Part shown: piece by piece, positions 9,128 through 17,757 of the stretch | Layout: each line of letters opens with the position of its first letter | Position numbering within the stretch: position 1 is the first letter of the stretch | Notes under the pieces: model-generated | Database searches by the model: none | What the model was told of the DNA's origin: nothing | What the model saw: only the letters and a program-made list of their open reading frames with translations | Position numbers and translations under genes: made by a program | From: Acidimicrobiales bacterium | GTDB taxonomy: Bacteria; Actinomycetota; Acidimicrobiia; Acidimicrobiales; Poriferisodalaceae | Direction: 5' to 3' | Assembly (NCBI GenBank): GCA_004214275.1 | Contig: SGYJ01000002.1 | Span: 1 to 43,168 of the forward strand | Length of the DNA stretch: 43,168 nucleotides

Positions 9128-10087
9128 ATGACGCCGACCGAAGAAGACGAAGGCTGGAGAGAAAATTTTCTTAATTGGGTAGTCGCGAATAAGGGCCTTG
9201 TGGAATCGACTCAAAAGGCCTACAGGCGGGACTTGGAAGAATTCTGTGAATGGTTACATTCCACCGGTGTCAGATTGTCGACAACCAAGGAAGACCAAAT
9301 AGTTTCGTACGTAGCTCACCTCCGCGACACTCAACGCCACCAAGTAGCGACAGTTGCCCGAAAGTTAGTGGCTCTCCGCCAGTTCTTCAGCTTTCTTGTT
9401 TACGAACAAGAAGTGATCTCGGAGGACCCCAGCGCCGAAATAGCAGTACCGACAGTACGAGATGGCAATCCGAAGGCCCTAACAGTTGAACAAGTTCAAT
9501 CACTGCTTGAATCCCCGGCAGGTGATGGGCCGGCGACCTACCGAGATAGAGCCATTCTCGAAGTCCTTTACGGTTGTGGTCTGCGAGTCGGGGAACTCGT
9601 TGAGCTCCAGATAGACGATGTCGATCTCGATGGCCAGCTGCTGAGGGTGTTTGGTAAGGGGAGAAGAGAACGGATCGTCCCACTTGGCTCCCCGGCTGCC
9701 GACTGTCTATCGCAGTGGATGAGTGGTGCTGGACGCAATGCTGTCTTGAGTCTCCGAACTGCCAATAGAGGGGCAGAGAGCTCGGTGTTCCTCAGTATCG
9801 GGGGACCAAAACGAGGTACGCAACTTTCTCGCATGGGAGCGTGGAGGATCGTCCGCACTTACGGCGACAAAGTTGGACTCGGAGAGGAACTTACTCCGCA
9901 CGTCTTGCGCCATTCGTGTGCTACTCACATGCTGATCAATGGTGCTGATATTCGATACGTGCAGGAACTATTGGGTCATGTCTCGATCAGGAACACGCAG
10001 AGGTATACAGCAGTCAGGGAAGATGAGCTACGGCAGATCTACCAACAGGCTCACCCTCGCGCAGAGGTTCGACTCAAAGACCGATAG
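9128..10087 (+). CDS. xerD: Tyrosine recombinase XerD
   Basis: This is a site-specific recombinase for chromosome dimer resolution at dif, 319 residues from the ATG at 9128. That start lies 4 bp after the Nudix stop; an open frame extends upstream to 9050 but would sit inside the Nudix gene. An N-terminal SAM-like core-binding domain (about 10-100) precedes the catalytic domain. The catalytic residues are Arg in GCGLRVGEL, Lys in GKGRRERIVPL, His/Arg in HVLRHS, His in LLGH and the nucleophile Tyr in TQRYTAV (about 291). Location in the pyrG-nudix-xerD block identifies it as the housekeeping enzyme rather than a phage integrase. Confidence 0.95.
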   Translation: MTPTEEDEGWRENFLNWVVANKGLVESTQKAYRRDLEEFCEWLHSTGVRLSTTKEDQIVSYVAHLRDTQRHQVATVARKLVALRQFFSFLVYEQEVISEDPSAEIAVPTVRDGNPKALTVEQVQSLLESPAGDGPATYRDRAILEVLYGCGLRVGELVELQIDDVDLDGQLLRVFGKGRRERIVPLGSPAADCLSQWMSGAGRNAVLSLRTANRGAESSVFLSIGGPKRGTQLSRMGAWRIVRTYGDKVGLGEELTPHVLRHSCATHMLINGADIRYVQELLGHVSIRNTQRYTAVREDELRQIYQQAHPRAEVRLKDR

Positions 10088-10097
10088 GTTCGGTACC

Positions 10098-10622
10098 GTG
10101 CTTGGCGAACAATCACACCACTTGGCAAGGCGCTTCTTGTCCACAGTCGTAGCGAGAGCGCCCGGACGAGACGAGGTTGCTTGGGTTAGAGGGCCTCTGT
10201 CAGATGTCGAATTTGAACTTTGGTCACAAATGTCTTCCGCTGACCAAATCCACTCAATCTCGGTCGCCCAACGAGTTGGAACCGAATTACCCGGAGATCA
10301 AACAGCCCTAGTAGCGGGCTTGCTGCATGATGTAGGCAAGACAGCAGTTAGATCCGGACTTGTGGTTAGGGTCTCGGCAGCTGTGATCAAGCCCATCGCG
10401 ACTCAAGAGCGACTTAGTCGGTGGGCTTCAGATGGAAGCTTCCTTTCGAACATCGCATCGTTTATCGATTATCCACGCATTGGCGCTGATCTTCTTCAAA
10501 GCATCGGAAGCGACGACTTTGTGGTTCGATGGGCAGCTGAACACCATCTAGCGAGACATGAATGGACAGTGGACAAGGCCAAGGCAGACGTCTTGGCGCG
10601 CGCAGACCATTTGGCAGTGTAA
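10098..10622 (+). CDS. HD-domain phosphohydrolase-like protein
   Basis: Starting at GTG 10098, ten bases after xerD, the product is 174 residues. The reading frame is open upstream to 9939, but that stretch overlaps xerD and is probably not translated. Metal-binding residues of the HD superfamily are visible: H52 in IHSISVAQ, the HD doublet H77-D78 in GLLHDVGK, and later histidines in AEHHLARH. This suggests a small metal-dependent phosphohydrolase, but the substrate is unknown. The protein lacks a partner output or synthetase domain, so a nucleotide-alarmone role cannot be claimed. A 9-bp gap separates it from the next membrane-protein gene, and the two are probably co-transcribed. Confidence 0.72.
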   Translation: MLGEQSHHLARRFLSTVVARAPGRDEVAWVRGPLSDVEFELWSQMSSADQIHSISVAQRVGTELPGDQTALVAGLLHDVGKTAVRSGLVVRVSAAVIKPIATQERLSRWASDGSFLSNIASFIDYPRIGADLLQSIGSDDFVVRWAAEHHLARHEWTVDKAKADVLARADHLAV

Positions 10623-10631
10623 GAAGGGTGC

Positions 10632-11270
10632 ATGGAAGCCACAGAAATAACCGAACAACTAAAGAGTGTGATTCTCGATACCTACGGGGACAGGGTCGGG
10701 ACCTTCAAGCTGCAATCGGTGGACGAAGAAACGTCGAAAGCACGACAAAAGGCTCGCGGGCAGCTTTCAAAAGAACAACGATTAATAATCGACCGTGCGC
10801 TTGTTCCTTTTCGGGACTGGCTGATCGATAGAGATCCCGAAGCAGCCGAGCGTGTAGCCAGCGGTTCCCCAGCACCTCAAGATATAGAAACAGCGGTTCG
10901 AGCAGCAGAAGATCATGCGGTTGCGCAAATGGCTCCCGATATTTCTACCGACGAAGTAGCCCTACTCGTCTTCCGACTCCAGAACGGCAGGATAGAAACT
11001 ATCGCAGAGCGCAATAACAACAGGCGGCCTCCTTTACGACTTTCCAACAGACATGTGCGCACTATGGCAGGCGGTTTCGCGATCATCTTTCTCGGATCAG
11101 GCATAGCGGGCATGACAGCAGAAGCGGGCACTCTTGTAACGGTTGCTGGTGCTGCAGTGTTCGTTTATGGGTTTAGGAGATGGCGGTCGAGTGAGACGAC
11201 CTCGAATATCCCAGAAGTATCAGTCTTCCGAGGTGGAAAAATTAAAAGTGAAGGTCGGACACAGCTCTGA
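10632..11270 (+). CDS. Hypothetical protein with two C-terminal membrane helices
   Basis: I do not recognise this 212-residue protein. Residues 1-130 are charged and look cytoplasmic and largely helical (many K, R, E and A). Two hydrophobic segments follow at about 144-160 and 164-181, forming a tight hairpin, then a basic tail of about 30 residues. The ATG at 10632 is preceded by AGAAGGG, a reasonable ribosome binding site. It follows the HD-domain gene by 9 bp and converges on trpS, 17 bp away. Codon use is like that of the neighbours, so it appears to be a genuine gene. Confidence 0.7.
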   Translation: MEATEITEQLKSVILDTYGDRVGTFKLQSVDEETSKARQKARGQLSKEQRLIIDRALVPFRDWLIDRDPEAAERVASGSPAPQDIETAVRAAEDHAVAQMAPDISTDEVALLVFRLQNGRIETIAERNNNRRPPLRLSNRHVRTMAGGFAIIFLGSGIAGMTAEAGTLVTVAGAAVFVYGFRRWRSSETTSNIPEVSVFRGGKIKSEGRTQL

Positions 11271-11287
11271 CCTGAGAATTAGCCTGG

Positions 11288-12286
11288 TTACTTGAGCGGT
11301 AAGAATCCCATAGCACTCTTGGCTCTGCGAACTGTCTGAGCGGCTACTTCACATGCTTTTTCGGCACCGCGGGCAATAATTCGATCAAGCTCTGCAGGGT
11401 CTGAAAGAAGCTCAGAGCGACGCTGTTGGACAGGTTCAAGGACGCTGATTACAGCATCGGCAGCATCCGTTTTCAGTGGGCCATACTGGTCATAATCGTT
11501 CGCGAGGTTTTCTGGGTCGCGGTCAGTTGCGGCACCAAGAATTGACAACAAATTGGAAACACCCGGCTTATTGTCGAAGTCGAACAACACTTCGTTGTCC
11601 GAATCAGTGACAGCACGCTTGAATTTCTTTGCTATTGAGCTCGTGTCCTCGAAAATACCTACAGACCCTGCAGCTGAGTCGGTCGATTTAGACATCTTGT
11701 TCGTCGGTTCTTGAAGATCCATCACTCGCGCAGCGATCTTCGGGATAGCAGCTGACGGAAGGACCAACGTTTCGCCATAGCGAGAGTTAAAGCGCTCAGC
11801 GATGTCACGAGTAAGTTCTAAGTGCTGCCGTTGGTCATCTCCGACTGGAACCCGATCCGCGTCGTAGATCAAAATGTCGGCTGCCATCAAAGCGGGATAG
11901 GTAAACAACCCCGCCGAAACATGTTCTTGGCCGGCATCACCTTGTTTGGTCGATTTATCTTTGAACTGTGTCATTCGGCGAAGCTCGCCAAAGGAGACAG
12001 TGCATTCAAGAAGCCACGAGAGTTCTGTGTGATACGGCACATGACTTTGGACGAACAATGTGCACACTTCAGGGTCTAAGCCGACTGCTACCAACGTCGC
12101 CATGGTCTCAATCGTCTTCGAACGGAGTTCTTGTGGGTCCTGTTGAACCGTCACGGCATGAAGGTCGACTGCACAATAGAAACTGTCGTGTTCATGTTGA
12201 TCCAGTGCCCACTGGCGTAAAGCTCCAAGATAATTACCCAGATGTATATCGCCAGTTGGTTGGATGCCAGACAACACTCTCGTCAT
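11288..12286 (-). CDS. trpS: Tryptophanyl-tRNA synthetase
   Basis: This 332-residue class I synthetase charges tRNA-Trp. The HIGH-equivalent is HLGN at residues 15-18 within SGIQPTGDIHLGNYLGA. The KMSKS motif is intact at 197-201. The segments FVQSHVP and VPVGDDQRQHLELTRD are typical of bacterial TrpS. It is on the opposite strand to everything around it, converging with the hypothetical membrane gene and diverging from scpA. The 123-bp divergent space (12287-12409) must hold promoters for both. I see no Trp leader peptide or T-box there. Confidence 0.96.
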   Translation of the reverse strand: MTRVLSGIQPTGDIHLGNYLGALRQWALDQHEHDSFYCAVDLHAVTVQQDPQELRSKTIETMATLVAVGLDPEVCTLFVQSHVPYHTELSWLLECTVSFGELRRMTQFKDKSTKQGDAGQEHVSAGLFTYPALMAADILIYDADRVPVGDDQRQHLELTRDIAERFNSRYGETLVLPSAAIPKIAARVMDLQEPTNKMSKSTDSAAGSVGIFEDTSSIAKKFKRAVTDSDNEVLFDFDNKPGVSNLLSILGAATDRDPENLANDYDQYGPLKTDAADAVISVLEPVQQRRSELLSDPAELDRIIARGAEKACEVAAQTVRRAKSAMGFLPLK

Positions 12287-12409
12287 GGACTTGACGGTAC
12301 CTCAGCTAACGCCCTAAACCGCAGAGGAAGACCGCAAGACCAAATATCGCCCTAAAAAGAGCGCCGTAGCGTGTTACATCAATGTGATTTGCTCCGCTAT
12401 CGTAATGAA

Positions 12410-13219
12410 ATGCCCTATGAGGTACAGACAACCGTGTTCGAGGGCCCATTCGACGTCCTGCTCCGTCTTATTTTGGAGCAAGAGGTCGATATTTATGAAG
12501 TGTCGTTGACCAGCATTGTCGACGCATACCTAGCGGAGATGGACAGGATTATCGGAAGATCGGAGAACCAGGCTTCAACAGGAGCAAGTATCGATCTGGA
12601 ACTAGCGACCGAATTCTTATTGATAGCCGCAACTCTGGTGGAATTAAAGACCCGTCGATTACTACCAGACCGCAACGACGGCGATCTTGATGAAGAATTC
12701 GGTATATGGGAGGAACGAGACCTTCTTCTGGCGCGACTACTGGAATGTCAGACCTTCAAAACCGCTGCGGTGGTCCTGCGACAAATGAGCCTTAGTGCTT
12801 CACTTAGCTATCCGAGAACTGCGGGCCCTGATGAGAAGCTCTTGTCTTTGGCTCCGGACCTGCTGATCGGAGTTGATACTGAAGATCTAGCAGTAGCAGC
12901 GGTTCGAGCTATGACACCGACCGCGATAAAGCGAGTGGACCTAGGTCACATAGCGCCCATCACAGCTTCGGTCACCGACGCGATGTTTGAACTTATCGAT
13001 GAACTCCCGAGCCTAGGAAGGGCCAGTTTCAGGCAACTAACTGGTGGGCTAGTCGACCGGATTGAGGTAGTCGTGCATTTCTTGGCGATCCTTGAGTTAT
13101 TCAAGCAAGGTCATATCGAGTTAGACCAAAGAGAACGATTCGGTGACATCACGCTGATTTGGACCGGGAGTGAGTCAGAGTTGCTGGTTCCCTTAGGCGG
13201 CGGATCTTATGACGGCTAG
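12410..13219 (+). CDS. scpA: Segregation and condensation protein A
   Basis: This kleisin subunit of the SMC-ScpAB condensin is 269 residues long from the ATG at 12410. The frame is open back to GTG 12371, but the family begins at the sequence MPYEVQTTVFEGPFDVLL, so 12410 is preferred. The conserved N-terminal SMC-neck binding region includes EGPFDVLLRLILEQEVDIYEVSL, with the family's LELATEFLLIAATLVELKTR following. A C-terminal winged-helix region (about 190-265) would bind the SMC cap. It overlaps scpB by 11 bp. In mycobacteria a ParA-like gene (Rv1708) precedes scpA; here trpS takes that place. Confidence 0.94.
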   Translation: MPYEVQTTVFEGPFDVLLRLILEQEVDIYEVSLTSIVDAYLAEMDRIIGRSENQASTGASIDLELATEFLLIAATLVELKTRRLLPDRNDGDLDEEFGIWEERDLLLARLLECQTFKTAAVVLRQMSLSASLSYPRTAGPDEKLLSLAPDLLIGVDTEDLAVAAVRAMTPTAIKRVDLGHIAPITASVTDAMFELIDELPSLGRASFRQLTGGLVDRIEVVVHFLAILELFKQGHIELDQRERFGDITLIWTGSESELLVPLGGGSYDG

Positions 13220-13949
13220 CGAAGATGCAGACACATTCGAAGTCTTGGCCGCTCAACTGGAAACCGAGGGTTCATTGATAGACACTGACCCGTCACAAGG
13301 CGAGCTCCCCGACTTGGATCCAACCCTTGTTCCGGCGGACGTAAGAGCAGCCTTAGAAGCAATCTTGATTGTCGCCTCAGACCCAGTTGCCCCCACTGTT
13401 TTGGCTCAATTGTTGGAAGTGAGTGTTGAGACGATTGAGGCACTGTGTGAATACTTGGCTGATAGTTATGCCCAAGAAGAACGTGGCTTCACTATCACTC
13501 GAGTAGCGGGCGGCTTTCGGTACCAAACTGCCGACGCACAAGCCCCTTATGTCGAGCGGTTTGTTCTCGAGGGTCAGACGACGCGCTTGTCTACCGCTGC
13601 ACTGGAAACTTTGGCGATAGTTGCATATAAGCAACCGGTGTCCCGGGCACAGATAGCGTCAATACGCGGAGTCAACGTTGATGGTGTGGCTCGAACATTG
13701 CAGCAACGCGGCTACATAAAAGAAGTGGCACGCGACCCAGGCCCCGGGAACGCTGCAATGTATGGCACAACGACACTATTTCTTGAGCGTATTGGTATCG
13801 ACAGCCTTCAAGAATTGCCGAACTTAAGTGACTTTGTTCCAGACGCAGAGGTGGCTGAGACCTTAGAAGCCGTGTTGCGCGGTGATGACGAAGACGGTAC
13901 AGCACCTGAAACGGAAGCAGGTTCCGAGAATCTGAGTCCTCCCACGTGA
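13209..13949 (+). CDS. scpB: Segregation and condensation protein B
   Basis: This 246-residue protein is the ScpB partner of condensin. Tandem winged-helix domains occupy about residues 40-200, with the family motif LSTAALETLAIVAYKQPVSR followed by IRGVNVDGVARTLQQRGYI. The N-terminal 35 residues and C-terminal 30 residues are acidic and probably disordered. It overlaps scpA by 11 bp and rluB by the 4 bp GTGA (13946-13949), so the three are translationally coupled. The scpA-scpB-rluB order is very widely conserved. Confidence 0.95.
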   Translation: MTASEDADTFEVLAAQLETEGSLIDTDPSQGELPDLDPTLVPADVRAALEAILIVASDPVAPTVLAQLLEVSVETIEALCEYLADSYAQEERGFTITRVAGGFRYQTADAQAPYVERFVLEGQTTRLSTAALETLAIVAYKQPVSRAQIASIRGVNVDGVARTLQQRGYIKEVARDPGPGNAAMYGTTTLFLERIGIDSLQELPNLSDFVPDAEVAETLEAVLRGDDEDGTAPETEAGSENLSPPT

Positions 13950-14665
13950 ATAGCCAGGAGTCGCGTGAGCGACTCCAAAAGGCTCTAGCGCGTTCAGGAG
14001 TCGCTAGTCGACGGGTTAGTGAAGACCTAATTGAAGCCGGACGCGTCACCATTAATGGGCAGGTAGCTACCCTCGGCGACAAGGTAGGCCAATCTGACCG
14101 AATAGAGCTAGACGGTATCCCAGTCCTAAGGGATCCGGACCTAGTCCACTATTTACTTAACAAACCGCGCGACGTTGTATCGACAGCTCAAGACCCGGAA
14201 GGGCGACCAACGGTTGTGGATCTGGTGCCAAGTGACACCAGAGTTTTCCCCGTCGGCCGACTCGACGCTGATAGTGAAGGTCTCATTATTCTGACGAATG
14301 ACGGTGATTTGACCCAGAGACTAACTCATCCAAGTTTCGGAGTTTCAAAGGAGTATCTAACCCACGTGGAGGGAGTGCCGAGCCGGTCTGCCCTCCGGCG
14401 ACTACGTGAAGGTATCGAATTAGAAGATGGACTGACCGCACCCGCTGAGGTCTCAATGCCACAGGACGGAGCGTTGCGGCTTGTCATCCACGAAGGACGC
14501 AATCGGCAGGTACGTAGAATGTGCGCGGAAATCGGGCACCCAGTACTTCGGCTGGTCAGAATCAGAATAGGGCCGATAACGGACCCGAATCTTGCCGTGG
14601 GAGAATGGAGAAACCTGACTAGAGACGAGGTTCGCTCTTTATACGAGGCATCAACCAATTCGTAA
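13946..14665 (+). CDS. rluB: rRNA pseudouridine synthase, RluB family
   Basis: This 239-residue protein has an N-terminal S4 RNA-binding domain (about residues 8-60, including LQKALARSGVASRR) followed by an RsuA/RluB catalytic domain. The catalytic aspartate lies in VGRLDADSEGLIILTNDG, and the later ... EGRNRQVRRMCAEIGHPV segment is the family's RNA-contact motif. It probably isomerises one uridine in 23S rRNA; the exact site cannot be read from sequence. The start is GTG, overlapping the scpB stop as GTGA. Confidence 0.94.
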   Translation: MNSQESRERLQKALARSGVASRRVSEDLIEAGRVTINGQVATLGDKVGQSDRIELDGIPVLRDPDLVHYLLNKPRDVVSTAQDPEGRPTVVDLVPSDTRVFPVGRLDADSEGLIILTNDGDLTQRLTHPSFGVSKEYLTHVEGVPSRSALRRLREGIELEDGLTAPAEVSMPQDGALRLVIHEGRNRQVRRMCAEIGHPVLRLVRIRIGPITDPNLAVGEWRNLTRDEVRSLYEASTNS

Positions 14666-14746
14666 TCTCGCTTCAAGATGTGTCGGAGGCTTCGGTACCA
14701 TCTCTTTAGTAAGTCGTATCTATCTGCCCACGGGTCTGGTTTCGTC

Positions 14747-15814
14747 ATGAACAACAACGCACGTCGCGGTCAGATCGTGGGAACAGGCCTCATAGGGGGT
14801 TCGGTAGCACTAGCTCTTCGCAGTGCCGGGTGGCACGTAACTGGAACGGATATAGATGCTCAAACGGCTGAGAGGGCGAAAAAGCTAGGTGTCATCGATG
14901 CAACGGGAATCGACCAAGAGGCTGAATTAACTTTCGTAGCCGTCCCGGCTGGTTCTCTTGAGGTCGAAATTGAGAAGGCGCTCAGAGAAACCAAAGGGAT
15001 GGTGACCGATACAGGAAGCGTCAAAACGGGCGTCGCTCGCAACATCAACGATCCTCGGTTCATCCCAGGGCACCCAATGGCTGGCTCAGAACAGGATGGT
15101 ATCGAGGGGGCAGATGAGCGAATTTTCGATGGTGCAGTATGGGTTCTCACTCCGACCGAAGGCACGGAAGACCTGGGACTACGAGAACTTCAAACTGTTC
15201 TCTCCTCAATGGGGTGTGACGTTGTCACGATGACCCCCGAACGTCACGATGCCCTTGTCGCCATCGTGTCACACGTGCCCCACCTCACTGCTGCCAGTCT
15301 CATGTGCCTAGCTGACGACCGGGCTTTGGACGATGCGCCGCTTCTTCGTTTAGCGGCCGGCGGGTTCCGCGACATGACTCGAATAGCGGCTGGTCATCCA
15401 GACATTTGGCTCGATATTTGCGAAGAAAACAGAGACGCCATTGTCACGGTGCTCGACGAATTTGCTGACCGGATTAGCCACATTAGGGATGTCGTCGCAG
15501 AATCTGACCGCGATGGTCTAACAGATCTTCTGTCGCAAGCGAGACGAGCCCGAACCAATCTTCCATCTCGGTATGTGAGGCCTCAAGATCTACTTGAAAT
15601 AAGAATCCCGATCCCAGACCGCAAGGGCCAAATAGCGAACATCACCATGTTGGCTGCCGACTGCGACGTGAACGTCGCAGATATCGAAGTTGCTCACTCC
15701 ACTGAAGGGGCTCAGGGTGTTTTAGTCCTAGTGATAGCAAGAGCCGAAGTTCAGCGGTTCCTCGCAGTACTTGCCGGGCAGGGCTACAAACCAACAACGC
15801 GAGAGCTTGCATGA
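14747..15814 (+). CDS. tyrA: Prephenate dehydrogenase with C-terminal ACT domain
   Basis: This NAD(P)-dependent enzyme converts prephenate to 4-hydroxyphenylpyruvate in tyrosine synthesis. From the ATG at 14747 it is 355 residues. The frame is open to 14678, but the Rossmann motif GTGLIGGS then begins at residue 12, the usual distance. GHPMAGSEQDG and SHVPHLTAASL are typical TyrA catalytic segments. Residues about 282-352 form an ACT domain (IRIPIPDRKGQIANIT), which usually mediates feedback inhibition by tyrosine. Its stop overlaps the next start by ATGA, coupling it to the aroA-cmk fusion. Confidence 0.93.
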   Translation: MNNNARRGQIVGTGLIGGSVALALRSAGWHVTGTDIDAQTAERAKKLGVIDATGIDQEAELTFVAVPAGSLEVEIEKALRETKGMVTDTGSVKTGVARNINDPRFIPGHPMAGSEQDGIEGADERIFDGAVWVLTPTEGTEDLGLRELQTVLSSMGCDVVTMTPERHDALVAIVSHVPHLTAASLMCLADDRALDDAPLLRLAAGGFRDMTRIAAGHPDIWLDICEENRDAIVTVLDEFADRISHIRDVVAESDRDGLTDLLSQARRARTNLPSRYVRPQDLLEIRIPIPDRKGQIANITMLAADCDVNVADIEVAHSTEGAQGVLVLVIARAEVQRFLAVLAGQGYKPTTRELA

Positions 15815-17757
15815 CCGACGTCCACGTGATGCAACCTTTTGGTGGTCCGATAGTCGGTGTCCCTGACGTTCCAGGTTCGAAGAGTCAGACAAACAGGGCC
15901 TTGCTTTGCGCAGCCCTGGCTGAAGGAACCAGCCGTTTGTCAGGGATTCTTTTCGCTGACGATACAGAAGCCATGCTCGAGGCTGTTATTTCCTTGGGGG
16001 CCGAGATTGAGGCGGATCGCGAAAGTGCCAGCGTGGAAGTCAAGGGGATCGGTGGTGATCTTAGGTTTCAAGACATCGTTATTGACTGTCGGTCCTCTGG
16101 AACAACCTCACGGTTTTTGTTACCGGTTCTCGTTGCTGGAAAAGGGAATGTGGTCATAGATGGAAGTGATCAACTGCGTTCTAGACCGTTCGATGAACAG
16201 ATCAGAGCATTACGTTCACTTGGTTGCTCTCTCACCGAAACTCGGGCGCCAGGTGAATTACCTATAGAGGTCGTTGCTGAGGGCGTCAACGGCGCAAGAG
16301 TCGAAATTTCTGGAGCGACGAGTAGCCAATTCATCAGTGGTCTGATGCTGGCTGCCCCGCTCTATACAGGGGGCCTCACAATTGAATTAACCGGCACAGT
16401 TGTTAGCCGCCCATATTTAGATCTGACAGTCAACGTTATGAACGATTTTGGAGTCGTAGTCGAACAGCCCGATGAATCAACTTATGTAATTCAGCAAGGG
16501 TCGTACGGCTGTGCGGATATCGAAATTGAACCGGACGCGTCAGCGGCATCTTATTTTTTTGCGGCAGCAGCAATCACCCAAGGCAAAGTAAAGGTTGATG
16601 GACTTCACCGAGACAGCTGTCAAGGCGACACCCAGTTTGTGGAAGTGCTTGAAAAGCTTGGAGCGAAAGTCACTTGGGGGAAAAATTCGATAGAAGTCCA
16701 AGGCGACCGCATCAATGGGGGCACCTTTGACCTACAAGATTTTTCTGACACTGCGCAAACGTTAGCTTCGGTTGCCGCATTTGCTGAATCTGAAGTTGAA
16801 ATTAAAGGAATCGGTTTCATACGGGTGAAAGAGACCGACCGAATTACAGCGATCGTCTCAGAGCTAACGAAATGTGGAGTTGAAGTCACCGAAACATCAG
16901 ATGGCGTAATCATCAAACCAGATAAATGGAGGCTGAAGGGAGCGAGTATCGAGACATACCACGACCATCGAATGGCGATGTCGATGTCGCTACTCGGCCT
17001 TCGAGTGCCTCATATCGAAATAACGAATCCAGGGTGCGTAGCAAAAACTTTCCCGAACTTTTTCTCGGTTCTGGAAAAGTTGAGACCCTCCGCAGTTCCT
17101 CTGGCTGAAGCTGTGGCGGTAGCGGCCATCGATGGTCCGGCTGGTTCGGGAAAGTCGACAGTCGCTCGGGCATTAGCAGTCGAACTCAATCTTCCCCATT
17201 TCGACACGGGCGCTATGTACCGAGCAGTAGCAGTGGCTGCGTTACGTCAACAGATTGATGCGTCAGATTCAGGAGCAATAGCAGCACTGGCAGAGACTGT
17301 GGACATAAAAATTAGCGAAAAAACAATTGTCGATGGCATCGATGCTACAGAGGAGATTCGAGGTGCTGAGGCGAGTCACCTAGTAAGTGTCGTAGCAGCG
17401 AACCCCGACGTAAGACGAATTCTTGTTCCCCGCCAACGAGAGTGGGCAACTGAGCTAGGAGGAGGGGTGATGGAAGGTCGAGATATTGGGACAGAAGTAT
17501 TTCCGGACGCCATATTTAAGGTATTCCTGACAGCAGACCTGCAGGTAAGGGCGAAGCGACGTTTTCAAGAAACGGCGGATCAAACGCTTGATGACGTCTT
17601 GCAAGATCTGAAACGAAGAGATCACGTTGATTCCACGAGAGACGACTCGCCATTAGAAGTCGCACCCGGAGCTGTGATCTTCGATACAAGCAACATGTCG
17701 GCTGAAGCGGTGGTTTCAGAGTTAGCCGAAATGTTTCGTTTGAGGGTGGAGGGTTGA
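15811..17757 (+). CDS. aroA-cmk: Fused 3-phosphoshikimate 1-carboxyvinyltransferase and cytidylate kinase
   Basis: One uninterrupted 648-codon frame encodes two enzymes. Residues 1 to about 428 are EPSP synthase: PGSKSQTNRALLCAAL, GATSSQFISGLML, VKETDR and YHDHRMAM are all present, ending with NPGCVAKTFPNFF. After a linker of about ten residues, residues about 436-648 are cytidylate kinase, with the P-loop GPAGSGKS (about 442-449), FDTGAMYRAVA and GRDIGTEVFPDA. Both halves look complete and catalytically intact. They are usually adjacent separate genes. The fusion joins shikimate metabolism to pyrimidine phosphorylation by genome position rather than pathway logic. It overlaps tyrA (ATGA) and plsC (TGATG). 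Confidence 0.95.
   Translation: MTDVHVMQPFGGPIVGVPDVPGSKSQTNRALLCAALAEGTSRLSGILFADDTEAMLEAVISLGAEIEADRESASVEVKGIGGDLRFQDIVIDCRSSGTTSRFLLPVLVAGKGNVVIDGSDQLRSRPFDEQIRALRSLGCSLTETRAPGELPIEVVAEGVNGARVEISGATSSQFISGLMLAAPLYTGGLTIELTGTVVSRPYLDLTVNVMNDFGVVVEQPDESTYVIQQGSYGCADIEIEPDASAASYFFAAAAITQGKVKVDGLHRDSCQGDTQFVEVLEKLGAKVTWGKNSIEVQGDRINGGTFDLQDFSDTAQTLASVAAFAESEVEIKGIGFIRVKETDRITAIVSELTKCGVEVTETSDGVIIKPDKWRLKGASIETYHDHRMAMSMSLLGLRVPHIEITNPGCVAKTFPNFFSVLEKLRPSAVPLAEAVAVAAIDGPAGSGKSTVARALAVELNLPHFDTGAMYRAVAVAALRQQIDASDSGAIAALAETVDIKISEKTIVDGIDATEEIRGAEASHLVSVVAANPDVRRILVPRQREWATELGGGVMEGRDIGTEVFPDAIFKVFLTADLQVRAKRRFQETADQTLDDVLQDLKRRDHVDSTRDDSPLEVAPGAVIFDTSNMSAEAVVSELAEMFRLRVEG

Noticed and set aside
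9128-10087. Tyrosine recombinase as a sign of an integrated element
   Set aside because: It sits in the conserved pyrG-nudix-xerD order and there are no attachment repeats or phage genes around it.
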